38,871 nt of DNA from the NCBI GenBank assembly GCA_024636855.1, contig JAGXGG010000022.1:1-38871 (forward strand), written 5' to 3'. Made by a program: the position numbers and the translations under genes. This DNA comes from Ignavibacteriota bacterium. GTDB lineage: Bacteria; Bacteroidota; Ignavibacteria; Kapaibacteriales; UBA2268. The notes under the pieces were generated by a model. It was given only the letters and a program-made list of their open reading frames with translations, did not search any database and was not told the DNA's origin. Shown here one piece after another: positions 29,970 through 37,074 of the stretch. The number at the start of each line of letters is the position of its first letter. Position 1 is the first letter of the stretch.

Positions 29970-32633
29970 ATGGAGAATCTTAATCCTACTTTTTCATTTA
30001 AAGCAAATAGAACTAGATATACTGCTGAGTTTGATACAAATTTGAACATCATTAGAATTTTTGAAGGTTGGGAAGCAGGTGATTTCTCTTCAGATACTGA
30101 TGTTACAGAAGATAAGAAATCTACTTATAAGATTGGAACAATGAGTTCAGATAAAACATTTGGTCCATTTAATTTGAAGCATAGTGGTAATAGTGATGTT
30201 TATATTACTAGATTTGGAGAAAACGAACCAAGTGAAGATGTTAGTGAAACTACTTTCACTATTGAGAAACCAATATTAGCATTTTCAGAAACTGGTCCAA
30301 TTGTATATGAAGACACTCCAATTAATGATGTAAATGCTAAACACCAAACTAGTTTTGTAATTAATCAAAGTATTCTTCCTATTGAAATTGATTCAGTTTA
30401 TATAACTGGAACTAACAAAGATGAATTTGCTTTAGATAGAACATTCGACGGATTTGTTGAATCTGGTGCTGCAAAAGCAAGAGATATATACATTAACTTC
30501 AATCCACAGACTGTTGGTGCTAAAACAGCTACTTTAAATATTAAAGGTATTTGTGCTGATCTGATAAGTATAGAACTCCGTGGTAATGGAATATGTGATT
30601 TAGTTACTACAAATGAGATTAATTTTGGTGCTACTAACTTAAATCTTACTTCAAACAGGACTGACGAAAAAGTATTTTACAATAATAATAACGTACCTGT
30701 TCGAATTACTCCTCAGATTATTAGTGATATTGATAATGAGTTTAAAATAATATCTATAAATGATAATCCAGGGTTAGTAGGTACTTCAATTAACGTCGAA
30801 CCAAAAGACTCAATAAAAGTAGAATTAAGTTTCACACCTGTGAAAGAAGGAAATAAGAATGCCCAATTATCATTCAACTCAGAAACGGATGGTTGTACAG
30901 ATGTTGTCACTAATTTAATAGGTACTGGTGCCAATACGGATCTTTCTTATGCTGTAGTTGGTTTTGGTAGAAAAAGAATACAAACTGTATCTAAATTAAA
31001 CTTAGAGATTGTTAATAGTGGCGATTTAGATGTAAATTTAACTAGCCTAAGTTTAGCAAATAATAATGCATTCACAATTGAAAATACAAGTGATTTACTT
31101 ATTCCTAGTAAAGGTTCTAAAACATTCGAAATAACATTTAATCCTCAAACAGATGGAAATTACTCTGTTCCTATAAATATTGTCATTAATCCAGGTGATA
31201 GTCCGATATCACTAAACAATGTTATTGGAATTGGAGAAAACCCTACTGCAATTGGCTCAATTGACTGTGGAAATAGTAATATTCAAAATACTACTACAAA
31301 TGTTGATTTGATTCTTACAAATACTTCAACAGTTGCTACAACGAATGTTGTTAGTATCACTATCTCCCCTACTTCTAATTATACATTTACAGGGGGATTA
31401 AAAACATTAAATACAATTCCTGACATTGCTGTAAATAGTGATATTTCAATTCCACTTGAGTTTACCCCACTAACTGCTGGTATAAACAAATTAATATATT
31501 CTGTTGTTTCTAATACTGCAATTGGGAATAATGTAGATGATGTAATCAACGACCCAATCACTAGACAAGATACTTTGGAGTGTAATGCAATTCAAAGTAG
31601 TGGTGCTGATCAAGTAGATTTCGTTGGTGTACTTGTGTGTGATGAACATAGAATAGATTTATCTATTCCTAATAATGATCCTAATAGTGCAGTAACTATA
31701 GATAGAGTAGAACTAACACCAAGTGGTACAGATTTCTTTTTGAGAGATTTACCTGCTGGTAGTTTTGTAATCAATGCAGGAGGAAACTATCCTTTCAAAG
31801 TTGCATTCCAACCTGATATAGAAGGATTGCAAACAGCTAAGGTAATTGTTTACTACTCAACTGGAACAACTAAAGAATTCAATCTAAATGGTACTGGTAA
31901 GAGAATAAGATATTTCACGAATTCAAATGATATAGATGTAATTCCTGGTAGCGAAGTTAAATTGACTTTAATGGCTGATATACCTACTTTGAGTTATGAT
32001 ATCTCCGATCTAGATGTTATACTACTGCACAACCCTGATATTACTGCATTCAATACTAATGATAATGGTTTTATACTTACTCCTATAAGTAATAATATAA
32101 ACTGGACATGGACTAATAATACTAATAAAAATGCTCAACAGTATATCAATTTTGAAGGATTACCAAATACTCCAGCTGATATACTAAGCAATGGAGCTAC
32201 TCATGAACTATTTGATATAGAATATAAAATGTATTTAGGTCGAGATGAGAGTGACAATATAGCAGTAGCTGATTTCCCTAAATGTTTAAATCAGTCATTT
32301 AGCCAAGTTCAGAAAGTAAATCTTAGCGGTGTTTGTGCATTGGATAAGAGATTGATTGAGATTGGTGTTGTTCCAGATAAGAGTATATCTCAATTCAACG
32401 CTAATTTGAATATTATCAAAACAAACTTTACTGTAATGTATGATAATCTAGATGTCAACATTCAAGTTCTAGATATGAACGGTAATTTAATAACTGAACA
32501 GATTTCTAGTAATTTGAAACAAGGTCATTACGAAAGTGCTATCAATGCTAATTTGATTTCTTCGGGGTTATACTTCGTTAGAGTTAATTCTGGTGCTTAT
32601 AGCAGTGTGAATAAATTGATGATTATTAAATAG
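29970..32633 (+). CDS. C-terminal part of the same protein: SBBP, choice-of-anchor-D modules, T9SS domain
   Basis: This part (887 residues from ATG 29970) is in the same frame as the upstream part, and the stretch 29760-29969 between them has no further stop. It continues with SBBP-like sequence (FNLKHSGNSDVYITRFGEN, about 67-85), then several choice-of-anchor-D/ASPM-SPD2-Hydin-like beta modules (about 100-650; repeated phrases such as INFNPQTVG, LSFTPVKEG, ITFNPQTDG and LEFTPLTAG). It ends in a type IX sorting domain (about 805-887; VLDMNGNL, SSGLYFVRV, KLMIIK). As a stand-alone product it would lack a signal peptide and could not be exported. Native start at 29970 is unlikely. A terminator follows 23 bases after the stop. 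Confidence 0.85.
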   Translation: MENLNPTFSFKANRTRYTAEFDTNLNIIRIFEGWEAGDFSSDTDVTEDKKSTYKIGTMSSDKTFGPFNLKHSGNSDVYITRFGENEPSEDVSETTFTIEKPILAFSETGPIVYEDTPINDVNAKHQTSFVINQSILPIEIDSVYITGTNKDEFALDRTFDGFVESGAAKARDIYINFNPQTVGAKTATLNIKGICADLISIELRGNGICDLVTTNEINFGATNLNLTSNRTDEKVFYNNNNVPVRITPQIISDIDNEFKIISINDNPGLVGTSINVEPKDSIKVELSFTPVKEGNKNAQLSFNSETDGCTDVVTNLIGTGANTDLSYAVVGFGRKRIQTVSKLNLEIVNSGDLDVNLTSLSLANNNAFTIENTSDLLIPSKGSKTFEITFNPQTDGNYSVPINIVINPGDSPISLNNVIGIGENPTAIGSIDCGNSNIQNTTTNVDLILTNTSTVATTNVVSITISPTSNYTFTGGLKTLNTIPDIAVNSDISIPLEFTPLTAGINKLIYSVVSNTAIGNNVDDVINDPITRQDTLECNAIQSSGADQVDFVGVLVCDEHRIDLSIPNNDPNSAVTIDRVELTPSGTDFFLRDLPAGSFVINAGGNYPFKVAFQPDIEGLQTAKVIVYYSTGTTKEFNLNGTGKRIRYFTNSNDIDVIPGSEVKLTLMADIPTLSYDISDLDVILLHNPDITAFNTNDNGFILTPISNNINWTWTNNTNKNAQQYINFEGLPNTPADILSNGATHELFDIEYKMYLGRDESDNIAVADFPKCLNQSFSQVQKVNLSGVCALDKRLIEIGVVPDKSISQFNANLNIIKTNFTVMYDNLDVNIQVLDMNGNLITEQISSNLKQGHYESAINANLISSGLYFVRVNSGAYSSVNKLMIIK

Positions 32634-32656
32634 TCTGATTAGAATAATATAAATTC

Positions 32657-32693
32657 AAGTCCCAACTAGTGAAAACTTTTTGGGACTTTTTTT
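32657..32693 (+). terminator. Rho-independent terminator after the VWA/T9SS gene
   Basis: AAGTCCCAA (32657-32665) pairs perfectly with TTGGGACTT (32680-32688) across a 14-base loop, and a T-run follows (32687-32693). It ends transcription of the large surface-protein gene and isolates sucC. Confidence 0.85.
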
Positions 32694-32713
32694 ATTAATG
32701 TCTACACTCTGCT

Positions 32714-32744
32714 TTTGCTATCCCAATGTAATTTGGTAAATTTG
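32714..32744 (+). promoter_or_regulatory. Bacteroidota-type promoter for sucC
   Basis: TTTG (32714-32717) and TAAATTTG (32737-32744) are separated by 19 bases, matching the -33/-7 layout seen upstream of gyrB and tRNA-Ser. The expected start of transcription is near 32750, giving a leader of about 45 bases before the sucC ATG. Confidence 0.62.
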
Positions 32745-32796
32745 AAGATATCATAATTGAAAATAAAAATAATAACTAATATTCAGAGTAAATTGT

Positions 32797-34041
32797 ATGA
32801 ATGTACATGAGTATCAGGCAAAAGAGCTTCTAAAACAGTACGGTGTCCCTGTATTGGAAAATAGAGTTATCTTCAAGCCAGAAGACGCTGAACAAGCAGC
32901 AAAGGAATTTGTTGAAAAGGGAAGCAAAGTAGTAGTATTAAAATCGCAAGTGCATGCAGGCGGTAGAGGAAAAGGAAAAGTACGTAACATAAATACTGAT
33001 GAAATCATACAGATTGATGGTAAAGATGTTCACGGTGTTAATGTATTATTTGGTGATAATTTACCTGCAAAAGCTAAAGCATTCGCTCAAGCAACTCTTG
33101 GCAATAAACTAGTGACAATCCAAACTGGTGAAGCTGGATCTATCGTTAATAGAATGATGCTAGAAGATGGCGCTTCTATTGACAAGGAATTTTACATTAG
33201 TATCCTTTTAGATAGAGCTACTAGCAAAAACATTATAATGGCATCTACTGAAGGTGGTGTCGAGATTGAAGAAGTTGCAGAGCACTCTCCTGAAAAAATA
33301 TTAAAAGAAATAATTGATCCTACTATCGGATTCCAAGGTTACCAAGCTCGTAGATTAGCTTTTGGTCTTGGTCTTAGTGGTGCGGGTTTCAAAAACTTCG
33401 TTAAATTCATATCTAACCTAATCAAAGCCTATGATGCTTTAGATTGCTCTATGTTAGAGATTAACCCATTAGTGGTTACTACTGACGAGCAAATCATAGC
33501 ATTGGACGCAAAGGTTGATTTCGATGACAACGCTCTTTACAGACACCCTAGCATCGCCGCATTGCGTGATGAGTCTGAAGAAGCTCCATTAGAAGTTGAA
33601 GCATCCAAATATGACCTTAATTACATCAAATTAGACGGTAACGTTGGCTGTATGGTTAACGGTGCAGGTCTTGCGATGGCAACTATGGATATGATAAAGC
33701 TTTCTGGTGGCGAGCCTGCCAACTTCCTTGATGTGGGTGGTGGAGCAAACGTCGAAAGAATTGCAAACGCATTCCGTATCATGATGAGTGATAAGAATGT
33801 TGAAGCCGTTCTTATCAATATCTTCGGTGGTATTGTTCGTTGCGATAGAGTAGCGAATGGTATTATCCAAGCTTTGGAGACAGTTGAAGTGAACTTACCT
33901 CTTATCGTTAGACTAGATGGTACTAATGCTGAACTAGCAGCTGATATTCTTGACAAATCTGACCTAAAATTTATCGTAGCTAAGACTTTTAACGATGCTG
34001 CGGAAAAGGTTGCTTCTGTAGTTAAGACTTTAAAAGTATAA
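32797..34041 (+). CDS. sucC: Succinate--CoA ligase (ADP-forming) subunit beta
   Basis: The 414-residue beta subunit makes succinate and ATP (or GTP) from succinyl-CoA in the citric acid cycle. The ATP-grasp domain starts MNVHEYQAKELLKQYGVPV and has QVHAGGRGKGKV (51-62). LEINPLVVT is near 221-229. The C-terminal ligase domain has GCMVNGAGLAMATMDMIK and the GGIVRCDRVA loop near 343. It is slightly longer than the E. coli protein. Its codons are visibly richer in C and G at third positions than the neighbours', as expected of a highly expressed gene. It has its own promoter and terminator; the alpha-subunit gene sucD is not adjacent. Confidence 0.96.
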   Translation: MNVHEYQAKELLKQYGVPVLENRVIFKPEDAEQAAKEFVEKGSKVVVLKSQVHAGGRGKGKVRNINTDEIIQIDGKDVHGVNVLFGDNLPAKAKAFAQATLGNKLVTIQTGEAGSIVNRMMLEDGASIDKEFYISILLDRATSKNIIMASTEGGVEIEEVAEHSPEKILKEIIDPTIGFQGYQARRLAFGLGLSGAGFKNFVKFISNLIKAYDALDCSMLEINPLVVTTDEQIIALDAKVDFDDNALYRHPSIAALRDESEEAPLEVEASKYDLNYIKLDGNVGCMVNGAGLAMATMDMIKLSGGEPANFLDVGGGANVERIANAFRIMMSDKNVEAVLINIFGGIVRCDRVANGIIQALETVEVNLPLIVRLDGTNAELAADILDKSDLKFIVAKTFNDAAEKVASVVKTLKV

Positions 34042-34070
34042 AATTATAAATACAGTAAGTATTTTACAAG

Positions 34071-34096
34071 GCCACTCTCACAAGGAGTGGTTTTTT
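34071..34096 (+). terminator. Rho-independent terminator after sucC
   Basis: CCACTC (34072-34077) pairs with GAGTGG (34085-34090) across a 7-base loop, followed by six T (34091-34096). It lies 30 bases past the sucC stop and fits an intrinsic terminator. Confidence 0.85.
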
Positions 34097-34112
34097 GTTT
34101 TCTGGTCTTCCC

Positions 34113-34175
34113 TATTCGCCCACTCGCCGAGGGTTTCCGCTCCCTAGCCAACCATTTCCGCTAACTAGTTAACGG
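34113..34175. repeat. Three-unit 21-bp-period degenerate repeat
   Basis: Three consecutive units start at 34113, 34134 and 34155, exactly 21 bases apart. They share the core TATTCGCC / TTTCCGCT / TTTCCGCT at the unit start, then an xxCT(A/C)G step (CACTCG, CCCTAG, AACTAG). The last unit contains the palindrome AACTAGTT. The block is much more G+C-rich than its surroundings and lies between the sucC terminator and the end of the lipoprotein gene. ATTTCCGCTAACTAG here (34154-34168) closely matches ATTTTCGCCAACTAG at 34867-34881 on the other side of that gene. Confidence 0.6.
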
Positions 34176-34210
34176 ATTTTGTTTCAAAGTAAAATGTAAG
34201 TGTCCTTTAT

Positions 34211-34723
34211 CTACTCAAAGGGATTCTCATTACTACTAACTATGACAATTGGCATACAGTATAAAATTTCATCAACATTCATCAATGTTAAAAGATATGC
34301 TCCACTCTCATAACCCATCAATTCAAACTCTACTTGTACATTTGTACTATTATTCAATCTTTTTTCCAATGTTGAAAAAGAATGTGATTCAGGTTGAATA
34401 AAGTCTGAAATATACCTCATCTCTAAATCTTTTAATAATTCTCCCCCTATTTTAGCCTTTTCTAACTTTAATTTATAGTAAACTGGATTAAATAAATTAA
34501 AAGTAACTTTATCACCTTTGAATAAAATATTAGGATAACCGATTATATCATAATCCAAAACACCTTCACAAGGAGTTTCTACTTTATTCGAAGAACCTAA
34601 TGTATCACCCAATTTACCTTCTTTATCGATAATCACCATTCCCTCTATTAATGGAATTTCTTCACTACAACCACAACTCCAAACTGCCACTAGGCATAGT
34701 ACTACTAATATATATTTCTTCAT
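34211..34723 (-). CDS. Small lipoprotein, function unknown
   Basis: The 170-residue product has a hydrophobic signal (residues 4-16) ending Val-Trp-Ser-Cys17-Gly-Cys19-Ser-Glu-Glu. Either Cys could be lipidated; Cys17 fits the lipobox spacing and Cys19 the start of the acidic mature region. The rest is a small, probably beta-rich domain with a phrase like GDKVTFNLFNPVYYKLKL (about 70-87) and no family that I recognise. It is a single gene, convergent with sucC, and is flanked on both sides by related 21-bp-period repeat arrays. Base composition is like the rest of the window. Confidence 0.62.
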   Translation of the reverse strand: MKKYILVVLCLVAVWSCGCSEEIPLIEGMVIIDKEGKLGDTLGSSNKVETPCEGVLDYDIIGYPNILFKGDKVTFNLFNPVYYKLKLEKAKIGGELLKDLEMRYISDFIQPESHSFSTLEKRLNNSTNVQVEFELMGYESGAYLLTLMNVDEILYCMPIVIVSSNENPFE

Positions 34724-35320
34724 TTCTTCCCCTATTTAATAATTATAATTTGTTAAAAATACATAACTATTTATAAAATTCAAACTATTTATCTTTGTTA
34801 TTCTCAATTAATTATAAGACAATTTCACTTTATACGCTTAAAATCTAATTTATTCACTAGTCGAATATTTTCGCCAACTAGAATACTTATATCGGTGGCG
34901 TAAGGGGTCAAAAGAATGGCGTAAGACCCTAAGAAGATGGCGAGGAGGCTTCAAAGAATGGCGAGATATAGTAAGAAGACGACGAGGAGGAGAAGGAAAG
35001 TGGCGAGATGTCTTGTGAATATAGTTTGAATCGGTATTTTGTCATTTGTTCCTCTTTTATTGAAATTAGTATTTATTAGCAAATTAACAATTATTCAAAG
35101 ATTATGAAATTTTATTGGATAATTAAAGCTATATATTGATAAATAGGTCCAAATATAGTTTATCTATATGGTTTTGTTTAGGTTATAGTTGCCGAATATT
35201 GCATTTTTGAGTCTTATTATGGATTTAGTTATGAACTTCACACTATATTAACTGACAACTTATAATAAGCTAACACCGAAAGTGAAATTTTGTATATATG
35301 AAAATATCAAGAAGTGATAA
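34724..35320. other. Gene-free intergenic region upstream of two divergent genes
   Basis: This 597-base stretch separates the lipoprotein gene (-) from the OlsF-like gene (+). I find no credible protein gene, tRNA or terminator. It holds AT-rich flanks, where both promoters must lie, and the 21-bp-period array at 34846-35013. No clear TTG-N19/20-TAnnTTTG promoter is visible in front of either gene, so their promoters may need another sigma factor. The last 300 bases (35014-35320) show nothing further that I can name. Confidence 0.5.
34846..35013. repeat. 21-bp-period degenerate tandem array (about eight units, two orientations)
   Basis: GGCG (or its variant GACG) recurs at 34897, 34918, 34939, 34960, 34981 and 35002, exactly 21 bases apart each time. 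Cores include AAGAATGGCGTAAG, AAGAAGATGGCGAGGAGG, AAGAATGGCGAGAT, AAGAAGACGACGAGGAGG and AAAGTGGCGAGAT. The units starting 34930 and 34972 agree at 17 of 21 positions, others at 12-13. To the left, two units with CACTAG (34855) and AACTAG (34876), also 21 bases apart, carry the core in the opposite sense (TTCGCCAACTAG). The right part is strongly purine-rich on the plus strand. Confidence 0.65.
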
Positions 35321-37072
35321 ATGAAGTATGTAACGTTAAAGAATCTGATAGAAAGCGTTTCGCTAGATAACAAATTGACTCGATTTGTTCTCAGGTATAG
35401 GCTGTTGGAGAATATTGTTGATAAATTTCTCAGTTTCAAGGAGGTGAATAAGTTCTTGCATAGGACGGAGAATTGGTCAGGTATAGAGTTTATCGAGGAA
35501 TTGTTCGATTATATCGATTTTTCGTTTACGACTACTCATAAAGATAAGCAGAAAATCCCTTCCGAGGGTCGGGTTATAGTTGTGGCTAATCATCCATTGG
35601 GTGGCTTGGATGCGTTATCACTTATTTGTAGTATCTATGAGGTTAGACAGGACATAAAGATTCTTGCCAATGAGATGTTAACTAATATCGAGCAATTGAA
35701 TGAGTTTATAATTCCTGTGGATATTTTTTCTAAGAATCAGAAAAAGAGTTCCATGGTAGCCATTCACAATGCTATGATAGAGGAAAAGGTCTTGATTATT
35801 TTCCCAGCGGGTGAAGTGTCTAGGTTAAAGTCTGGGAAGGTGATGGATGGAGATTGGTCGAAGAGCACGATAAGTATCGCTAAGAAGTATGGGGCTCCTA
35901 TACTACCAGTTTTCATCAAAGCACAGAACTCATTCTTATTCTATGTTATTTCTAAGCTGAATAAAAAGCTTTCTACGGCATTATTGCCAAGGGAAATATT
36001 CAAAAAGGCAGGCGATCGAATAAGCATAAAGATAGGAGATCTAATCCCAAGTATGGCTATAAGTAACTACATGAAAGATAAGCGATTGATTAAGCTCTTA
36101 AAAAAGCATGTTTATAGGATTGCTAAAGATAAGAAAGGTATTTTTATGACTGAGAGGAACGTAGTTCATCCCCAATCACAAAAATCAATTAAGATAGAAC
36201 TGAATATGTCTAGAATACTATTGAATATAGATAATAAGACGAAGTTATATATTACTAAGTATAATATAAGTAAGAATGTTATAAATGAAATCTCTAGACT
36301 AAGAGAGTTGACATATAGAAAAGTTGGAGAAGGAACTGGGAATAAGTCGGATAAGGATAACTATGACAAGATATGTGACCACTTGATACTCTGGAACAAT
36401 GAGAATATAGAGATAATGGGTTCTTATAGATTGGGTGACCTTTCCGAGATAATAGCAAATCATGGCTATGAGAGCATTTATAATCATCAGTTATACGAAT
36501 TCAGCCCAGAGGTCGAGAAAGTGTTAAATAAGACATTAGAATTGGGTAGAAGTTTTATACAGCAGAAATACTGGCGAACGAATGCTTTGGATTATTTGTG
36601 GCAAGGAATAGGCGCTTATGTATCAGAAAGACCCCATTTAAAGTATATGTTTGGAGCTGTAAGTCTAAGTGATTCTTACTCAGAACTAGCAAAGAACCTA
36701 ATAGTGTTCTACTATCAAAAGTGGTATTCTGACCCTGATAATAGCTATCTGAAAGCTAAATTCCCTTATGAAATACCTAAATTGTCTTATCGTACAGTTT
36801 TAACTACACTGAATGGAGAAGATTATAAAGCAGACTTTATTAATCTCAAAAAGTCTTTGAGTGAATTGGGTTATTCAGTTCCAGTATTATTAAGAAAATA
36901 TACTGATATATGTGAATATGGTGGAGTGAAGTTCCTAGGTTTTGGTATTGATGAATCATTTAACAACTCAATAGACTGTGTTGTCTTATTAGACTTAGAA
37001 AAAATTAAACCCGAATTCAAGGATAGATACTTCAGGAATAAAAAACTCATCAACAATGTTGAACTTGTCTAG
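35321..37072 (+). CDS. olsF: OlsF-like bifunctional acyltransferase (ornithine lipid synthesis)
   Basis: The 583-residue protein joins two acyltransferase domains. The N-terminal part (about 60-280) is PlsC/OlsA-like, with ANHPLGGLD (His91, Asp97) and IFPAGEVSR (160-168). The C-terminal part (about 290-500) is an OlsB/autoinducer-synthase-like GNAT, with RLRELTYRKVGEGTG, HLILWNNE and IMGSYRLG. This order matches OlsF, which N-acylates ornithine and then O-acylates lyso-ornithine lipid. The last 80 residues form an extra segment without a motif I know. Substrate specificity (ornithine versus another amino acid) cannot be read directly. The sensor kinase gene follows after 2 bases, so the two are co-transcribed. 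Confidence 0.8.
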   Translation: MKYVTLKNLIESVSLDNKLTRFVLRYRLLENIVDKFLSFKEVNKFLHRTENWSGIEFIEELFDYIDFSFTTTHKDKQKIPSEGRVIVVANHPLGGLDALSLICSIYEVRQDIKILANEMLTNIEQLNEFIIPVDIFSKNQKKSSMVAIHNAMIEEKVLIIFPAGEVSRLKSGKVMDGDWSKSTISIAKKYGAPILPVFIKAQNSFLFYVISKLNKKLSTALLPREIFKKAGDRISIKIGDLIPSMAISNYMKDKRLIKLLKKHVYRIAKDKKGIFMTERNVVHPQSQKSIKIELNMSRILLNIDNKTKLYITKYNISKNVINEISRLRELTYRKVGEGTGNKSDKDNYDKICDHLILWNNENIEIMGSYRLGDLSEIIANHGYESIYNHQLYEFSPEVEKVLNKTLELGRSFIQQKYWRTNALDYLWQGIGAYVSERPHLKYMFGAVSLSDSYSELAKNLIVFYYQKWYSDPDNSYLKAKFPYEIPKLSYRTVLTTLNGEDYKADFINLKKSLSELGYSVPVLLRKYTDICEYGGVKFLGFGIDESFNNSIDCVVLLDLEKIKPEFKDRYFRNKKLINNVELV

Positions 37073-37074
37073 AA

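Noticed and set aside
33621-33956. 111-codon minus-strand frame within sucC
   Set aside because: Antisense shadow of a conserved enzyme gene; no motif and no ribosome-binding site.
34846-35013. CRISPR-like array
   Set aside because: The 21-base units follow each other without separate unique spacers, the repeats are degenerate, and no cas gene is in the window.
34937-35029. 30-codon Arg/Lys-rich reading frame inside the 21-bp array
   Set aside because: The composition is simply that of the purine-rich repeat; no ribosome-binding site and no sign of selection on codons.
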